Notes: generated by a model not told the origin, from the letters alone. DNA of 64,000 nt from GCA-002708315 sp964460905 (GCA_964460905.1 CAYWRM010000013.1:1-64000); one strand, 5' to 3'; numbered from the stretch's first letter, positions 7,875 to 16,886 are shown. Program-made: numbers and translations.

Positions 7875-9878
7875 TTACTTCTTCAATATTTTAGTTGTTA
7901 GTATTTCTTGATTCGTTTGAATTCGGATAATGTAAACTCCTGTTTCAAAAAATGATAATTCGATAATTTCATTTTGTTGCACTTCTGTTTTGTCAATAAT
8001 GATTTTACCCGTTATATCATATATTCTCAGTTTTTGAATCTTGTTATTACCAAACTCAAAGTGTATTTTTCCATTTGTGGGACTTGGGAAAATACTTATA
8101 CCTGCTCTTTGTAAATCTTCAACACCATCATAACTATTTATTGTAACAGTGAAACTGCAATTTGCCTGGTTTCCTACATTATCTTCTACAGTCCATAAAA
8201 TTAATATTTGGCCTTCAGGCAGATGCTCGCCTTCTAGCGTTGATGTTTGATTGTAGTTGTTGATAACTGATGAAATACCACAATTATCATCTACCTCAAC
8301 AGGGTCAAATTCTGTTCCGTTTACAATGTATTGATGTGTTTCATTGGCATATCTTTCTTCATCATTTGTACAAGTTATTTCGGGGTCTTCATTATCAATG
8401 ATAAGAAATGCATTTGTAGTGCTGTCAGAGCCAGAAATATTTGAAACAACACAACGGAATTGATAGTAATTTACTGTAGGTATTACTTCTACTACTAAAG
8501 TGTCGGTTTGAGTACCTGAATAAGGGCCACCATTGGAGATATCAGTAAAACTGATACCATTATCTGTACTATGTTGCCATTGGTAATTAGATACATATTC
8601 AGCATTAATAGAAAAATAGACATTACTATTTAGGCAAACATTAAGTTGATTGTTTGGATGTGAGATAATATTTGGTAATGGTGTACCGAAAATATATGCA
8701 GAACCTGAAGAATTTCCGTTGTCACTATCTCCAAATGATCCAATAATAGCATAATCATCGGCAAAACAGACTGAATTGCCAAAATAATCATCAGAAGCAG
8801 CTCCGGAAGGTGTAATTTTTGAAATATTTTGCCATGTACTGGAATTATAATAGAAAACATAGGCTGCCCCCGAAAAAGAGCCATTGTCACTATCATAATA
8901 TGCCCCAACAACGCTGTAGTTATCAGATATGCTGACCGAACAGCCGAACCAATCACCATTATCACCGTTAAGAGGGGCAATTTTTTCTTTTAGCTGCCAA
9001 AGACCAAACTTCTTGACAAAAATATAGGCTGAACCAGATCTTGTTCCATTACTTAGATTATAAGGTGCTCCCACAATGATATTGTTGCCAGAGATATTTA
9101 CAGAAGTACCAAACCTGTCCTCTGCTACTCCATCAGAAGCAGTAAGTTTGCGTATTTGCAGCCAGTTGCCAGAGGTGTTATAGCAAATATATGCTGAACC
9201 GGATTTATCCCCATAAACGTCATCACCATATGCTCCCACAATGGCATAGTCTCCGGAAATACTAACCGAAGAACCAAAAAAATCATCCTCAGCACCATCA
9301 GAAGAAATAATTTTGGATTGTTGCTGCCATATGTTCGAATTATTAATAAAAATATATGCTGAACCAGATTGTACTCCGTTGTCGGCATCACCCCATGCTC
9401 CCACAATAGCATAGTCTCCAGAAATACTAACCGAAGAACCAAAATGATCATCCTCAGCACCATCAGAAGGCGTGAGTTTAGCAAGTTGTTGCCAAACACC
9501 AAAATGCTTATAGAAAACATAAGCTGCCCCTGAATAATTGCCATTTTCATTATCCCCTGGTGCCCCAATAATTGCATAATCACCTGAGATACAAACCGAA
9601 AAACCGAAGGAGTCATCAGCAGAACCGTTAGAAGGGATAAGTTTGATAACTTCCTGCCAGAAACCTGAATTGTTATTATATATATATGCAGAACCCATAA
9701 CACTATTATTGCGTGCACCTACAATTGCGTAATCACCTGAAATACTAACCGAATAACCGAATTTATCATTCATCCCCCCGTCAGAGGCAAGCAACTTTTG
9801 TATTTCTTCAATTGGTTGTGCTTGGGATAATAATGATACAAGCAATGCTACGATTAAGAATAAGTATTTTTTTGTCAT
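7875..9878 (-). CDS. Secreted FG-GAP seven-blade propeller protein with T9SS tail
   Basis: A 667-residue exported protein: signal peptide (residues 1-20, ending SQA), then seven consecutive units of about 52-55 residues (about 30-395) built on FGxSVSISGDYAIVGA and SGSAYIF, which fits one complete seven-bladed beta-propeller of the FG-GAP/integrin-alpha type. An Ig-like segment (about 400-480) and a HYR-like domain (about 490-575, with WTVEDNVGNQANCSF) follow. The last about 75 residues (ISIFPSPTNGKIHFEF to the end) form a T9SS type A sorting domain, so it should be exported across the outer membrane and anchored or released. Neighbouring units 3 and 4 are nearly identical at DNA level, pointing to recent repeat duplication. 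A role in adhesion or carbohydrate/protein binding is only inferred. Confidence 0.92.
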   Translation of the reverse strand: MTKKYLFLIVALLVSLLSQAQPIEEIQKLLASDGGMNDKFGYSVSISGDYAIVGARNNSVMGSAYIYNNNSGFWQEVIKLIPSNGSADDSFGFSVCISGDYAIIGAPGDNENGNYSGAAYVFYKHFGVWQQLAKLTPSDGAEDDHFGSSVSISGDYAIVGAWGDADNGVQSGSAYIFINNSNIWQQQSKIISSDGAEDDFFGSSVSISGDYAIVGAYGDDVYGDKSGSAYICYNTSGNWLQIRKLTASDGVAEDRFGTSVNISGNNIIVGAPYNLSNGTRSGSAYIFVKKFGLWQLKEKIAPLNGDNGDWFGCSVSISDNYSVVGAYYDSDNGSFSGAAYVFYYNSSTWQNISKITPSGAASDDYFGNSVCFADDYAIIGSFGDSDNGNSSGSAYIFGTPLPNIISHPNNQLNVCLNSNVYFSINAEYVSNYQWQHSTDNGISFTDISNGGPYSGTQTDTLVVEVIPTVNYYQFRCVVSNISGSDSTTNAFLIIDNEDPEITCTNDEERYANETHQYIVNGTEFDPVEVDDNCGISSVINNYNQTSTLEGEHLPEGQILILWTVEDNVGNQANCSFTVTINSYDGVEDLQRAGISIFPSPTNGKIHFEFGNNKIQKLRIYDITGKIIIDKTEVQQNEIIELSFFETGVYIIRIQTNQEILTTKILKK
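9231..9472 (-). repeat. Near-identical tandem copies inside the FG-GAP gene
   Basis: Two about 72-base segments starting at 9231 and 9396, with a period of 165 bases (55 codons), differ at only a few positions. Each encodes the core of one propeller blade (SISGDYAIVGA and flanks). The other blades are much more diverged. Confidence 0.85.
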
Positions 9879-10083
9879 GATAATTGAGATTTTGAGATTA
9901 TCTAAACTAACTTCAGATGATGGTTATAAACCATGATTTGTCAAATATAATGATAATAGGAGGAGAAGTCAACCCGGGGTGTTCGACAAATATCACATTT
10001 TCATGTTAATTTCAGATCTTTTGTCATTATTGAAAACAGTATTTTTTCATCTAATTTACCGAATTATCACCAAGCAAAGGAAT

Positions 10084-10309
10084 TGAATTGATAAATATGC
10101 TGAGAAACAGGCAAATTGACTGGATGATCATATCAACAACCAAAAAAATTCTGCTGTTTTTGCTCAACTCAAAAAAGATAAATATCTATTTGTTTTAATC
10201 TACCGAAAATTACCAAGACTAACAACCAATTATGCAAGTGTTGACATTTTTAGAGGAGCATCAGGGATAACTCGCTCTTTAGGATTTCAAATTAAGGGTG
10301 TGAAATAGT
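10084..10309 (+). pseudogene. Degraded ORF, possibly a transposase tail
   Basis: A + strand frame reads IDKYAEKQAN, a stop at 10117-10119, then LDDHINNQKNSAVFAQLKKD and on to SLGFQIKGVK before the stop at 10307-10309. The stop is TGA where TGG (Trp) would restore the frame. The segment KLPRLTTNYA vaguely resembles the 'PRTTN' region near the C-terminus of some DDE transposases, but I cannot confirm the family. No start codon and no terminal inverted repeats are visible. It occupies the otherwise empty 458-base gap between the FG-GAP gene and pfkA; the upstream part (9879-10080) shows nothing recognisable. Confidence 0.35.
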
Positions 10310-10336
10310 AGTTAAAAAATAAGGTTGTTTCATATT

Positions 10337-11368
10337 TTAGAAGCCTCCTCCAAAACAAATATCAAGCCCACGTGCTTTTTTTATAAGTTTGTGGTCTTCA
10401 GGCACTAATCTTAGTTTGCTCCCAACATCGCTAAGAAGGATATCTTTTATCTTTTCACCTTTTTTAATAACCATTTTACCATAATCTTCATTAGCAATAA
10501 GATCCACTGCATAGGCTCCAAACCTGGTGGCAAGAATCCTGTCCATAGGTGATGGACTACCTCCACGTTGTATATATCCTAGTATTGTTTTGCGGGTTTC
10601 AATACCTGTACCTTCTTCAATTTGCTTAGCAATATATGACGCTGCTGATTGATCTTTATCAGGTTTGTCAATACCTTCAGCAACAACTACAATTGAATAT
10701 GGTTTTTTATTCCTTGCCCTTGTAAGTAAATATTCATTAACAATGTCCATGTTATAATCTAATTCGGGAAGTAGGATAACATCACCCCCTCCTGCCATTC
10801 CGGAATACAGGGCAAGCCATCCTGCATGATGACCCATAATTTCAATCACCATGATTCGTTTGTGAGAGTTAGCTGTTGAGTGTAGCCTGTCGATGGCATC
10901 AGTTGCAATCCATAATGCTGAGTCAAAACCAAATGTTTGGTCGGTTCCCCATACATCATTATCAATAGTTTTTGGAATTCCTATAATGTTAAGCCCTTCG
11001 TCAACCAGTTTGGCTGCAGTTTTTTGTGTTCCGTTACCACCAATGCAAACTAAGCAATCGAGCCCAAGTTCATGGTAAGTTTCTACAATACGACTTGGTT
11101 TATCAATATCATGTCGTTTTGATTTTTTATATGGTTTTTCACGAGATGTCCCAAGTATTGTCCCCCCCATAGTAAGAATACCCGAAAGCATATGTTCTTC
11201 CAAAGTAGTATAATGTTTATCAATCAATCCTAAAAAACCTGATGAGATTCCAATTACTTCCATACCATATTTTACAATAGCTGTTTTACCTACTCCTCGT
11301 ATGGCGGCATTTAACCCCGGGCAATCGCCTCCTGCTGTTAAGATTCCTATTTTTTTTGGTTTAGTCAT
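10337..11368 (-). CDS. pfkA: 6-phosphofructokinase, group III-like
   Basis: Phosphorylates fructose 6-phosphate at C1 in glycolysis. The protein has the full PFK fold: GGDCPGLNAAIRG at the nucleotide site, GGNGTQKTA, PKTIDNDVWGTDQTFGF with the catalytic Asp, and IMGHHAGWLA for the substrate. By E. coli numbering residue 104 is Gly, which fits ATP use, while residue 124 is Lys (PKTIDND rather than PGTIDND). This Gly/Lys combination is the group III (mixed-substrate/ATP) pattern. The Asp103-equivalent is Asn, which is unusual. Length 343 is normal for this group. ATP rather than PPi as donor is an inference from Gly104. The gene is followed downstream on its strand by the degraded ORF and preceded by the DAACS symporter gene. 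Confidence 0.93.
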   Translation of the reverse strand: MTKPKKIGILTAGGDCPGLNAAIRGVGKTAIVKYGMEVIGISSGFLGLIDKHYTTLEEHMLSGILTMGGTILGTSREKPYKKSKRHDIDKPSRIVETYHELGLDCLVCIGGNGTQKTAAKLVDEGLNIIGIPKTIDNDVWGTDQTFGFDSALWIATDAIDRLHSTANSHKRIMVIEIMGHHAGWLALYSGMAGGGDVILLPELDYNMDIVNEYLLTRARNKKPYSIVVVAEGIDKPDKDQSAASYIAKQIEEGTGIETRKTILGYIQRGGSPSPMDRILATRFGAYAVDLIANEDYGKMVIKKGEKIKDILLSDVGSKLRLVPEDHKLIKKARGLDICFGGGF

Positions 11369-11469
11369 AATTTATTAATTATATGGATATAAGAACCAAA
11401 ACATCCATGTTAAGATCCTGATTCTTTTTCAGTATCCCGTATACTGGCTCTTAGTCCTTGATCCTTTTC

Positions 11470-12882
11470 TTACACCTTCAAATCCTCACCTTCTGTCTTT
11501 GCTATCACTACAGCCCCGCAGCTATCACTCCAAACATTGGTTGCCGTACGGAACATATCCAGAATTCTATCAACTGCAATTATTAGCCCAACCCCTTCAA
11601 GTGGAAGTCCTATGGCAGTAAGTATTACAGTCATCATTACAAGCCCGGCCATTGGTATAGCAGCCGCACCAATTGATGCTAGCAATGCCGTTAACACAAT
11701 TATTAGCTGTTGCACAAAAGTGAGATCAACACCATAGGCTTGTGCAATAAAAATAGCTGCTATGCATTCATACAGTGCTGTTCCATCCATATTTACCGTT
11801 GCTCCCAATGGTAAAGTAAAACTACTAATCTTGTTTGACACACCCGATTTTTCCTCCACAGCAGTTATCGTTAATGGCAATGTTGCTGCCGATGAAGACG
11901 TTGAAAATGCAGTAAGCAAAGGTGTTGTCATATTTTTAAGATGCCTGAAAGGCTTAGATTTACCAATAAACCTCACAATTAATGGCAGGGTTACGAACGC
12001 ATGAATTGACAATGCAATAATTACTGTCAACATATAAAGCCCCATACTACTTACTAATCCTGTAAAATCATCCTGATCGGCAACTGTTTTAGCAACTAAA
12101 CCAAATACTCCGAGTGGAGTAAACTTAATTACAAAAAGGGTAATCTTCATCATCACTTCAAATATTGAAGTAAAAAACTGTTGTAATAGCTCGCTATGTT
12201 TTTTACCCACTTTTGTGATGAAAAACCCAAATAATATTGCAAAGAAAATAATTGACAACATATTGTTTTCAACCATTGCTGTTAGTATATTGTCTGGAAT
12301 AATTTCCACTAATATCTCTCTAAAAGATCGTTGTTTTTCTATTAACCCTTCAACTTGTTGCACAAAATTTATTTGTGCTCCTACTCCCGGTTTAATAATA
12401 TTAACAAGGATTTGTCCAGTAAGAATTGCAAAAAAACTTGTGCTTATGTAAAATAGTAAGGTTTTCCCTCCAAGTCTGCCCAGATTTGCCCCAGAGCCAA
12501 TATTTGTAATTCCGGAAATTAATGATGAAAGAATTAATGGTATAATTAGCATCTTTAAAGCACGCATAAATATTTCACCCATCCAGCTAACATATTCAAT
12601 AGCAGGATTTGAATATGCAGCCTGAATCAATAATACATTATATTTCTCAACCTGAGTATCACTGAGTTGATTTTCTAATGCAATATTATAATCAGATAAA
12701 GTTAAATAGCTGTACCCTTCAAGTGTACTAATTTTTGATATTACTTCATCCGGGACACTTTGTTTACTAAGGGTTTTTAGTGAGTTGGTTGTTATTTCAT
12801 AACTTGTTGAGAAATACAAACCATATCCTATGGCCAGTAGTAACGCAATTAAAATCTGCCAATGCAGTGCAAGCTTTCTCAT
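11470..12882 (-). CDS. Dicarboxylate/amino acid:cation symporter (DAACS family)
   Basis: An inner-membrane sodium- or proton-coupled carrier for glutamate/aspartate or C4-dicarboxylates. It carries the family signature serine-rich loop (STSSSAATLPLTI), the GATVNMDGTALYE block in TM7 and AVDRILDMFRTATNV in TM8. Length is 470, longer than GltP/DctA (about 430), because about 60 extra residues (roughly 25-88, ITTNSLKTL onward) sit between TM1 and TM2 on the presumed periplasmic side. This insertion occurs in Bacteroidota homologues but its role is unknown. It lies 101 bases upstream of pfkA on the same strand, so co-transcription is possible. Substrate not determinable. Confidence 0.92.
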   Translation of the reverse strand: MRKLALHWQILIALLLAIGYGLYFSTSYEITTNSLKTLSKQSVPDEVISKISTLEGYSYLTLSDYNIALENQLSDTQVEKYNVLLIQAAYSNPAIEYVSWMGEIFMRALKMLIIPLILSSLISGITNIGSGANLGRLGGKTLLFYISTSFFAILTGQILVNIIKPGVGAQINFVQQVEGLIEKQRSFREILVEIIPDNILTAMVENNMLSIIFFAILFGFFITKVGKKHSELLQQFFTSIFEVMMKITLFVIKFTPLGVFGLVAKTVADQDDFTGLVSSMGLYMLTVIIALSIHAFVTLPLIVRFIGKSKPFRHLKNMTTPLLTAFSTSSSAATLPLTITAVEEKSGVSNKISSFTLPLGATVNMDGTALYECIAAIFIAQAYGVDLTFVQQLIIVLTALLASIGAAAIPMAGLVMMTVILTAIGLPLEGVGLIIAVDRILDMFRTATNVWSDSCGAVVIAKTEGEDLKV

Positions 12883-12970
12883 AAATATATTACCTTTGTG
12901 AATCCACCAAAATTACAAAATTATACAACCAGAGTTATGTTTTGGCTGTCTAATATATAAAAACTCCGAC

Positions 12971-14530
12971 ATGAATAAAATACTTTTACTATTAGCTTTG
13001 CTGTCATTTTCATTATTCGGTTTTTCGCAATATCAAAATGTAATGATTGCAAATTCAGGCAGTTCATTAAGTGAGCCTTCCATTACCATAAATCAAAAAA
13101 ATACCGATCAACTTGTGGCAGGATCAAACTTAAAATATTATTATATCTCGGAAAATGGAGGACTAAATTGGACTACAGGAACTTTAACATCTCCTGAATA
13201 CGGAGTTTGGGGAGACCCTTGTATTATTGTTGATACAGCCGGCAACTTTTACTTTCTTCATTTAGCCAATCCGGCAAACGGGAACTGGATTGATCGTATT
13301 GTTAGTCAGAAATTAGATTTTGACACATACCAATGGAATGATGGAAGTTATATGGGGCTTAACGGTACAAAAGCACAAGACAAAGAGTGGGCAGTGGTTG
13401 ATTACGCAACCAACACAATTTATGTTACATGGACACAGTTTGATGATTATGGCACTTCTGACCCAACAAAATTCAGTAATATACATTTTAGCAAATCAAT
13501 TGATGCCGGTGAAACATGGACGGAAGCTATACAAATAAATGAAATATCCGGAAATTGTGTTGATAGTGATTTAACAACCGAAGGTGCTGTGCCTGCTGTT
13601 GGACCTAATGGTGAAATTTATGTTGCATGGAGTGGCCCTGCAGGAATTGTTTTCGACCGTTCATATGATCATGGTGAAACCTGGCTTGATGAGGATATTT
13701 TTATAAACGAGCAACCCGGAGGTTGGGATCTGGATATTCCAGGTATAATGAGATGTAATGGAATGCCAATAACATGCTGCGACTTAAGTAACTCAGAATA
13801 TAATGGAACTATTTATGTAAACTGGAGTGATCAACGTAATGGAGTTGACGACACAGATATATGGCTATCAAAATCAACTGATGGTGGAAATACATGGACA
13901 GAGGCATTAAGAATAAATGATGACCCTCCCGACAAACAACAATTTTTCACATGGATGACAATTGATCAAACCAATGGAGAAATTATTATTGTTTTTTATG
14001 ATAGAAGAAATTATGACAATACAAATACCGATGTTTATATTGCACGTTCATCAGATGGGGGCGCAACTTTTGAAAACATAAAGATAAGTGATTCACCTTT
14101 TATGCCAAGCAGTAACGTATTTTTTGGTGATTACACAAACATTACAGCTCATGACGGAAGAATAAGACCAATATGGGCTCGAGCCGATGGAATTTCAATG
14201 TCAATATGGACTGCTATTATTGATGTAAGTACAGATATGGCTGAACCCAATGAGCAGATGCCCTTCAGCCTTGAGCAAAACTACCCAAACCCATTCAGAG
14301 AGTCAACATATATATCTTATAAAATTCGTCGTCCATCGTCAGTTACTCTTTCGGTTTATGATATTTATGGAAGAAGGGTTGGTGTTATTATTAATAATAA
14401 AAATAAAGAAACAGGAAAATATATAGAGCAATTTAATGCAGCAGAGTATAATATTCCATCAGGGATTTATTATTTTACTCTGCAAATAGGTGATGTTGTT
14501 AAAAAACAAAAAATGATTATTGTGGATTAA
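12971..14530 (+). CDS. Secreted BNR/sialidase-like repeat protein with T9SS tail
   Basis: A 519-residue exported protein. Residues 1-19 are a signal peptide ending at GFSQ. The body (about 25-430) contains several Asp-box (BNR) motifs such as SIDAGETWTEA, STDGGNTWTEA and SSDGGATFENI, each on a beta-hairpin of a predicted six-bladed propeller. The catalytic Arg triad and FRIP motif of true sialidases are not visible, so enzyme activity should not be assumed. The C-terminus (SLEQNYPNPFRESTYISY to KKQKMIIVD) is a T9SS type A sorting domain. The gene stands alone, divergent from the DAACS symporter, and is followed immediately by palindromic element A. Confidence 0.88.
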   Translation: MNKILLLLALLSFSLFGFSQYQNVMIANSGSSLSEPSITINQKNTDQLVAGSNLKYYYISENGGLNWTTGTLTSPEYGVWGDPCIIVDTAGNFYFLHLANPANGNWIDRIVSQKLDFDTYQWNDGSYMGLNGTKAQDKEWAVVDYATNTIYVTWTQFDDYGTSDPTKFSNIHFSKSIDAGETWTEAIQINEISGNCVDSDLTTEGAVPAVGPNGEIYVAWSGPAGIVFDRSYDHGETWLDEDIFINEQPGGWDLDIPGIMRCNGMPITCCDLSNSEYNGTIYVNWSDQRNGVDDTDIWLSKSTDGGNTWTEALRINDDPPDKQQFFTWMTIDQTNGEIIIVFYDRRNYDNTNTDVYIARSSDGGATFENIKISDSPFMPSSNVFFGDYTNITAHDGRIRPIWARADGISMSIWTAIIDVSTDMAEPNEQMPFSLEQNYPNPFRESTYISYKIRRPSSVTLSVYDIYGRRVGVIINNKNKETGKYIEQFNAAEYNIPSGIYYFTLQIGDVVKKQKMIIVD

Positions 14531-14692
14531 TACCAATTAGTCACCAAAATAAGCCTTAAAATCTTTATCTTTTCCATCTTATCTTCTTAAAATATTTCTT
14601 CCGTAGCTATGGCTATGCAACAAATATTTTAAATCGATAAACAGAAAAATATTTTGTTTTACAAGGCTCATTTTGATAACTAATTAGTATAA
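14530..14692. repeat. Palindromic element A (MITE-like, about 163 bp)
   Basis: The outer arms AATACCAATTAGTCACC and its imperfect complement ending in ACTAATTAGTATAA match over about 28 bases. The centre carries CCGTAGCTATGGCTATGCAA at 14601-14620 flanked by AAATATTT on both sides. Elements B (40179) and C (52586) have the same length, arm sequence and core. It abuts the stop codon of the BNR gene. It has no ORF, so it would be non-autonomous if mobile. Confidence 0.7.
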
Positions 14693-14818
14693 GCTGTTAT
14701 ACCATTAGCTTCGAATAAAAAAAATACTTTTTGTACTTTGTTTGTTATAATTGTATATCAAATCAATGTATATATTATAAATAATAATAATAAAATCACG
14801 AGCTAGTTTGTATTTTTC

Positions 14819-14826
14819 TATTTTTG
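14819..14826 (+). promoter_or_regulatory. Putative -7 box of the TetR-like regulator
   Basis: TATTTTTG fits TAnnTTTG, 27 bases upstream of the ATG at 14854. No good -33 box; the region is very AT-rich, so chance is possible. Confidence 0.3.
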
Positions 14827-14853
14827 TGAAAAATTCCGTCGTTATATTTCTTT

Positions 14854-15471
14854 ATGACAAAAGAACTTAGCTTGTTTATAGATAGTATTAGATCCCTTGC
14901 AAACACAGCGGGGCTTGAAGCTATTACACTAAAGAAGCTTAATTTGAACCCTGAATTTTCAAATGATTTACTCTCCAAATATATTAAAAACGACGAAGTA
15001 CTAGTTAAGTATATACTTGAAAGTGAAAGGAATAAATTTGAAGTTATTTTTGTTGACCATGACTTTGATGGATATTTTGATGCTATTGATATTCTTTTTA
15101 CTGTAAGTAAAGAAATGGCCGGAAAATTCTATAATTTAAGTCCATCAATAACTCATAGTTATCAGATTAAGTTTCCTGAAATTTATGAAGATCACTTAAA
15201 AAAGAGAATTGATTTCATATATGGAAAGATTCAAGTGAACCTGCAAAAAGGTATACATGAAGGCTTATATCGTGATGATGTTAGCATTGAATTAGTTGCA
15301 CGAAGATATATTAGCAGGTTATTAGACCTGCATGATCCCGAGAATTTTCCTCCCGAAGAATTTTCATTTACCACACTATTTATGCAAATGTTCGACAGCT
15401 TTGTACTAAGTATAGCAACTGATAAGGGGATTAAATCATATAACGAAAAAAGAAAAACTATTAAGTTGTAG
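14854..15471 (+). CDS. TetR/AcrR-like transcriptional regulator (divergent N-terminus)
   Basis: A 205-residue, mostly helical protein. The first about 50 residues (SIRSLANTAGLEAITLKKLN then DLLSKYIKNDEVLVKYIL) follow the TetR layout: a helix, 'G...ITLKKL', a turn helix and the entry 'K..L..Y'. The remainder (about 60-200) is a helical ligand/dimer domain with FPEIYEDHLKKR and GLYRDDVSIELVARRY, phrases very common in Bacteroidota TetR proteins. The HTH is poorly conserved, so DNA binding is likely but not certain. It is convergent with the EEP-family gene and has no adjacent target gene on its own strand. The ligand and operator are unknown. Confidence 0.75.
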   Translation: MTKELSLFIDSIRSLANTAGLEAITLKKLNLNPEFSNDLLSKYIKNDEVLVKYILESERNKFEVIFVDHDFDGYFDAIDILFTVSKEMAGKFYNLSPSITHSYQIKFPEIYEDHLKKRIDFIYGKIQVNLQKGIHEGLYRDDVSIELVARRYISRLLDLHDPENFPPEEFSFTTLFMQMFDSFVLSIATDKGIKSYNEKRKTIKL

Positions 15472-15492
15472 GTGAAATTTTCCTTTCTGAAT

Positions 15493-16770
15493 TTATTTTT
15501 TAACTATCTTTTTAACTATCCTTTCATTTTCACTACTTGTAAAAACGGCAAAATAAATGCCACCACTTAATTGTCTTAAATTATATTCAATCTTGTTTTG
15601 ACCTGCCGTTATTTTCCTTTTATCAATAAATACGGCAACTCCTGATATATTCATTATCTCAATTTTAACATCTGTAACAACACTTGAACGAATATTTAAT
15701 TCCAACACTTCGGCTACCGGATTATTAGTTGATATTTCGCTAAACAATGTGTGTTCGTGTACACCTAACGTTTTATCAATACTTAATTTTATAGATATGG
15801 GAAGATGGTCAGAATTGCCATACAATGCACCAATTACATTAGATGGAGCACTAAGGTTTGTTGGAGGAGCATTAATTGATTGATTAAAATGCTCACCGTC
15901 TTGACCAATGGTTGTATATGACCCATCAACATATTTAACAGAGTTTGTACCTTGTTTAATATTATCAGAAATCAAAATAAAATCAAATCTGTCGTCCATG
16001 CCACCAGATGCCGCACAATCATTTTGGCCAGAGTGAGTTGATTGAGAATGAACATTGCTATAATAAGAATTATTGTTCCAGCTTCCTGGAGTGTTAATCG
16101 GATCATAGAAATTATATTCGGGATTTGTATAGTCTAACAGTAGTTGATATGCAGGCTCACTACTTGTGTAAATATTAAAATCGCCCATAAATAACTGATT
16201 AGTATTAATGTTATAATCATCCAGGTAATTCATGGTGTTGTTAACCATTGTCCTTCGTTTTTGCTCATTATCACTTCCATTACTCGATTTTAAATGTGCC
16301 ACAACACAAACTATAAAGGCAGTATCACCATCATGTAAATCATCCGATCTGTAGTAGAGTTGATAAACATCAATATCACGAATATAATTCTGAGCAATAG
16401 TATGTGAGTGTAATGCTAATTTTTCTGAATTAAAGTATAACATATTTACTATATATGAATCAGCCACTTCGATAAAATTTGCCATTCTATAATAAACTAT
16501 ACCATTTACATTCAAATCATTATCTAATAATCGTTGATGTATTGCTTGCGAATTTGAGATTTCATTTACGCTAAAAATGTCAGGTTTAACATAATCGATT
16601 ATGGTTCTTATATACTCATCCTTCTCATTTATATTATTATTAATTTGTGTACAATAACTTGTGTAATTTCCATAGTTCAGGAGATTATATTGAAGCACTG
16701 TTAATGTATCCTGAGCAACGAGTGTGTAGGATACAAAAAATAAAATAACAAGTGTAGTTTTCATATTCAT
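15493..16770 (-). CDS. Secreted endonuclease/exonuclease/phosphatase-family protein with T9SS tail
   Basis: Exported metal-dependent phosphodiesterase-fold protein of 425 residues. Signal peptide at 1-19 (ending YTLVAQ). The EEP domain spans about 22-330: LTVLQYNLLNYG (metal-binding Asn region), SVNEI (the Glu metal ligand), LFMGDFNIYTS (Asp/Asn of the active site) and GNSDHLPISIKL (the catalytic Asp-His pair). All key residues are present, so it is probably active. Substrate could be DNA, phospholipid or inositol phosphate. Residues about 350-425 (RSSVVTDVKIEIMNIS to IVKKIVKK) are a T9SS sorting domain. The opposing TetR-like gene ends 21 bases away. Confidence 0.9.
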   Translation of the reverse strand: MNMKTTLVILFFVSYTLVAQDTLTVLQYNLLNYGNYTSYCTQINNNINEKDEYIRTIIDYVKPDIFSVNEISNSQAIHQRLLDNDLNVNGIVYYRMANFIEVADSYIVNMLYFNSEKLALHSHTIAQNYIRDIDVYQLYYRSDDLHDGDTAFIVCVVAHLKSSNGSDNEQKRRTMVNNTMNYLDDYNINTNQLFMGDFNIYTSSEPAYQLLLDYTNPEYNFYDPINTPGSWNNNSYYSNVHSQSTHSGQNDCAASGGMDDRFDFILISDNIKQGTNSVKYVDGSYTTIGQDGEHFNQSINAPPTNLSAPSNVIGALYGNSDHLPISIKLSIDKTLGVHEHTLFSEISTNNPVAEVLELNIRSSVVTDVKIEIMNISGVAVFIDKRKITAGQNKIEYNLRQLSGGIYFAVFTSSENERIVKKIVKK

Positions 16771-16827
16771 AGTTCATTAGTATTAATGTAAAACAAAGGT
16801 ATTAATTTGAAAGTATAATAATATGTT

Positions 16828-16859
16828 TTTGTGAAGTCAAATATTTTAGCATAAATTTG
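16828..16859 (+). promoter_or_regulatory. Bacteroidota-type promoter of the patatin gene
   Basis: TTTG at 16828-16831 and TAAATTTG at 16852-16859, separated by 20 bases, fit the -33/-7 consensus well. The ATG at 16887 lies 27 bases downstream. Confidence 0.6.
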
Positions 16860-16886
16860 TTCTAACTTGTCTAAAAAAACAAAATC

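Noticed and set aside
9125..9718. 197-residue minus-strand frame and a similar 116-residue one at 8630-8980
   Set aside because: They lie inside the FG-GAP gene in another frame; repeats of the blade unit keep the shadow frame open.
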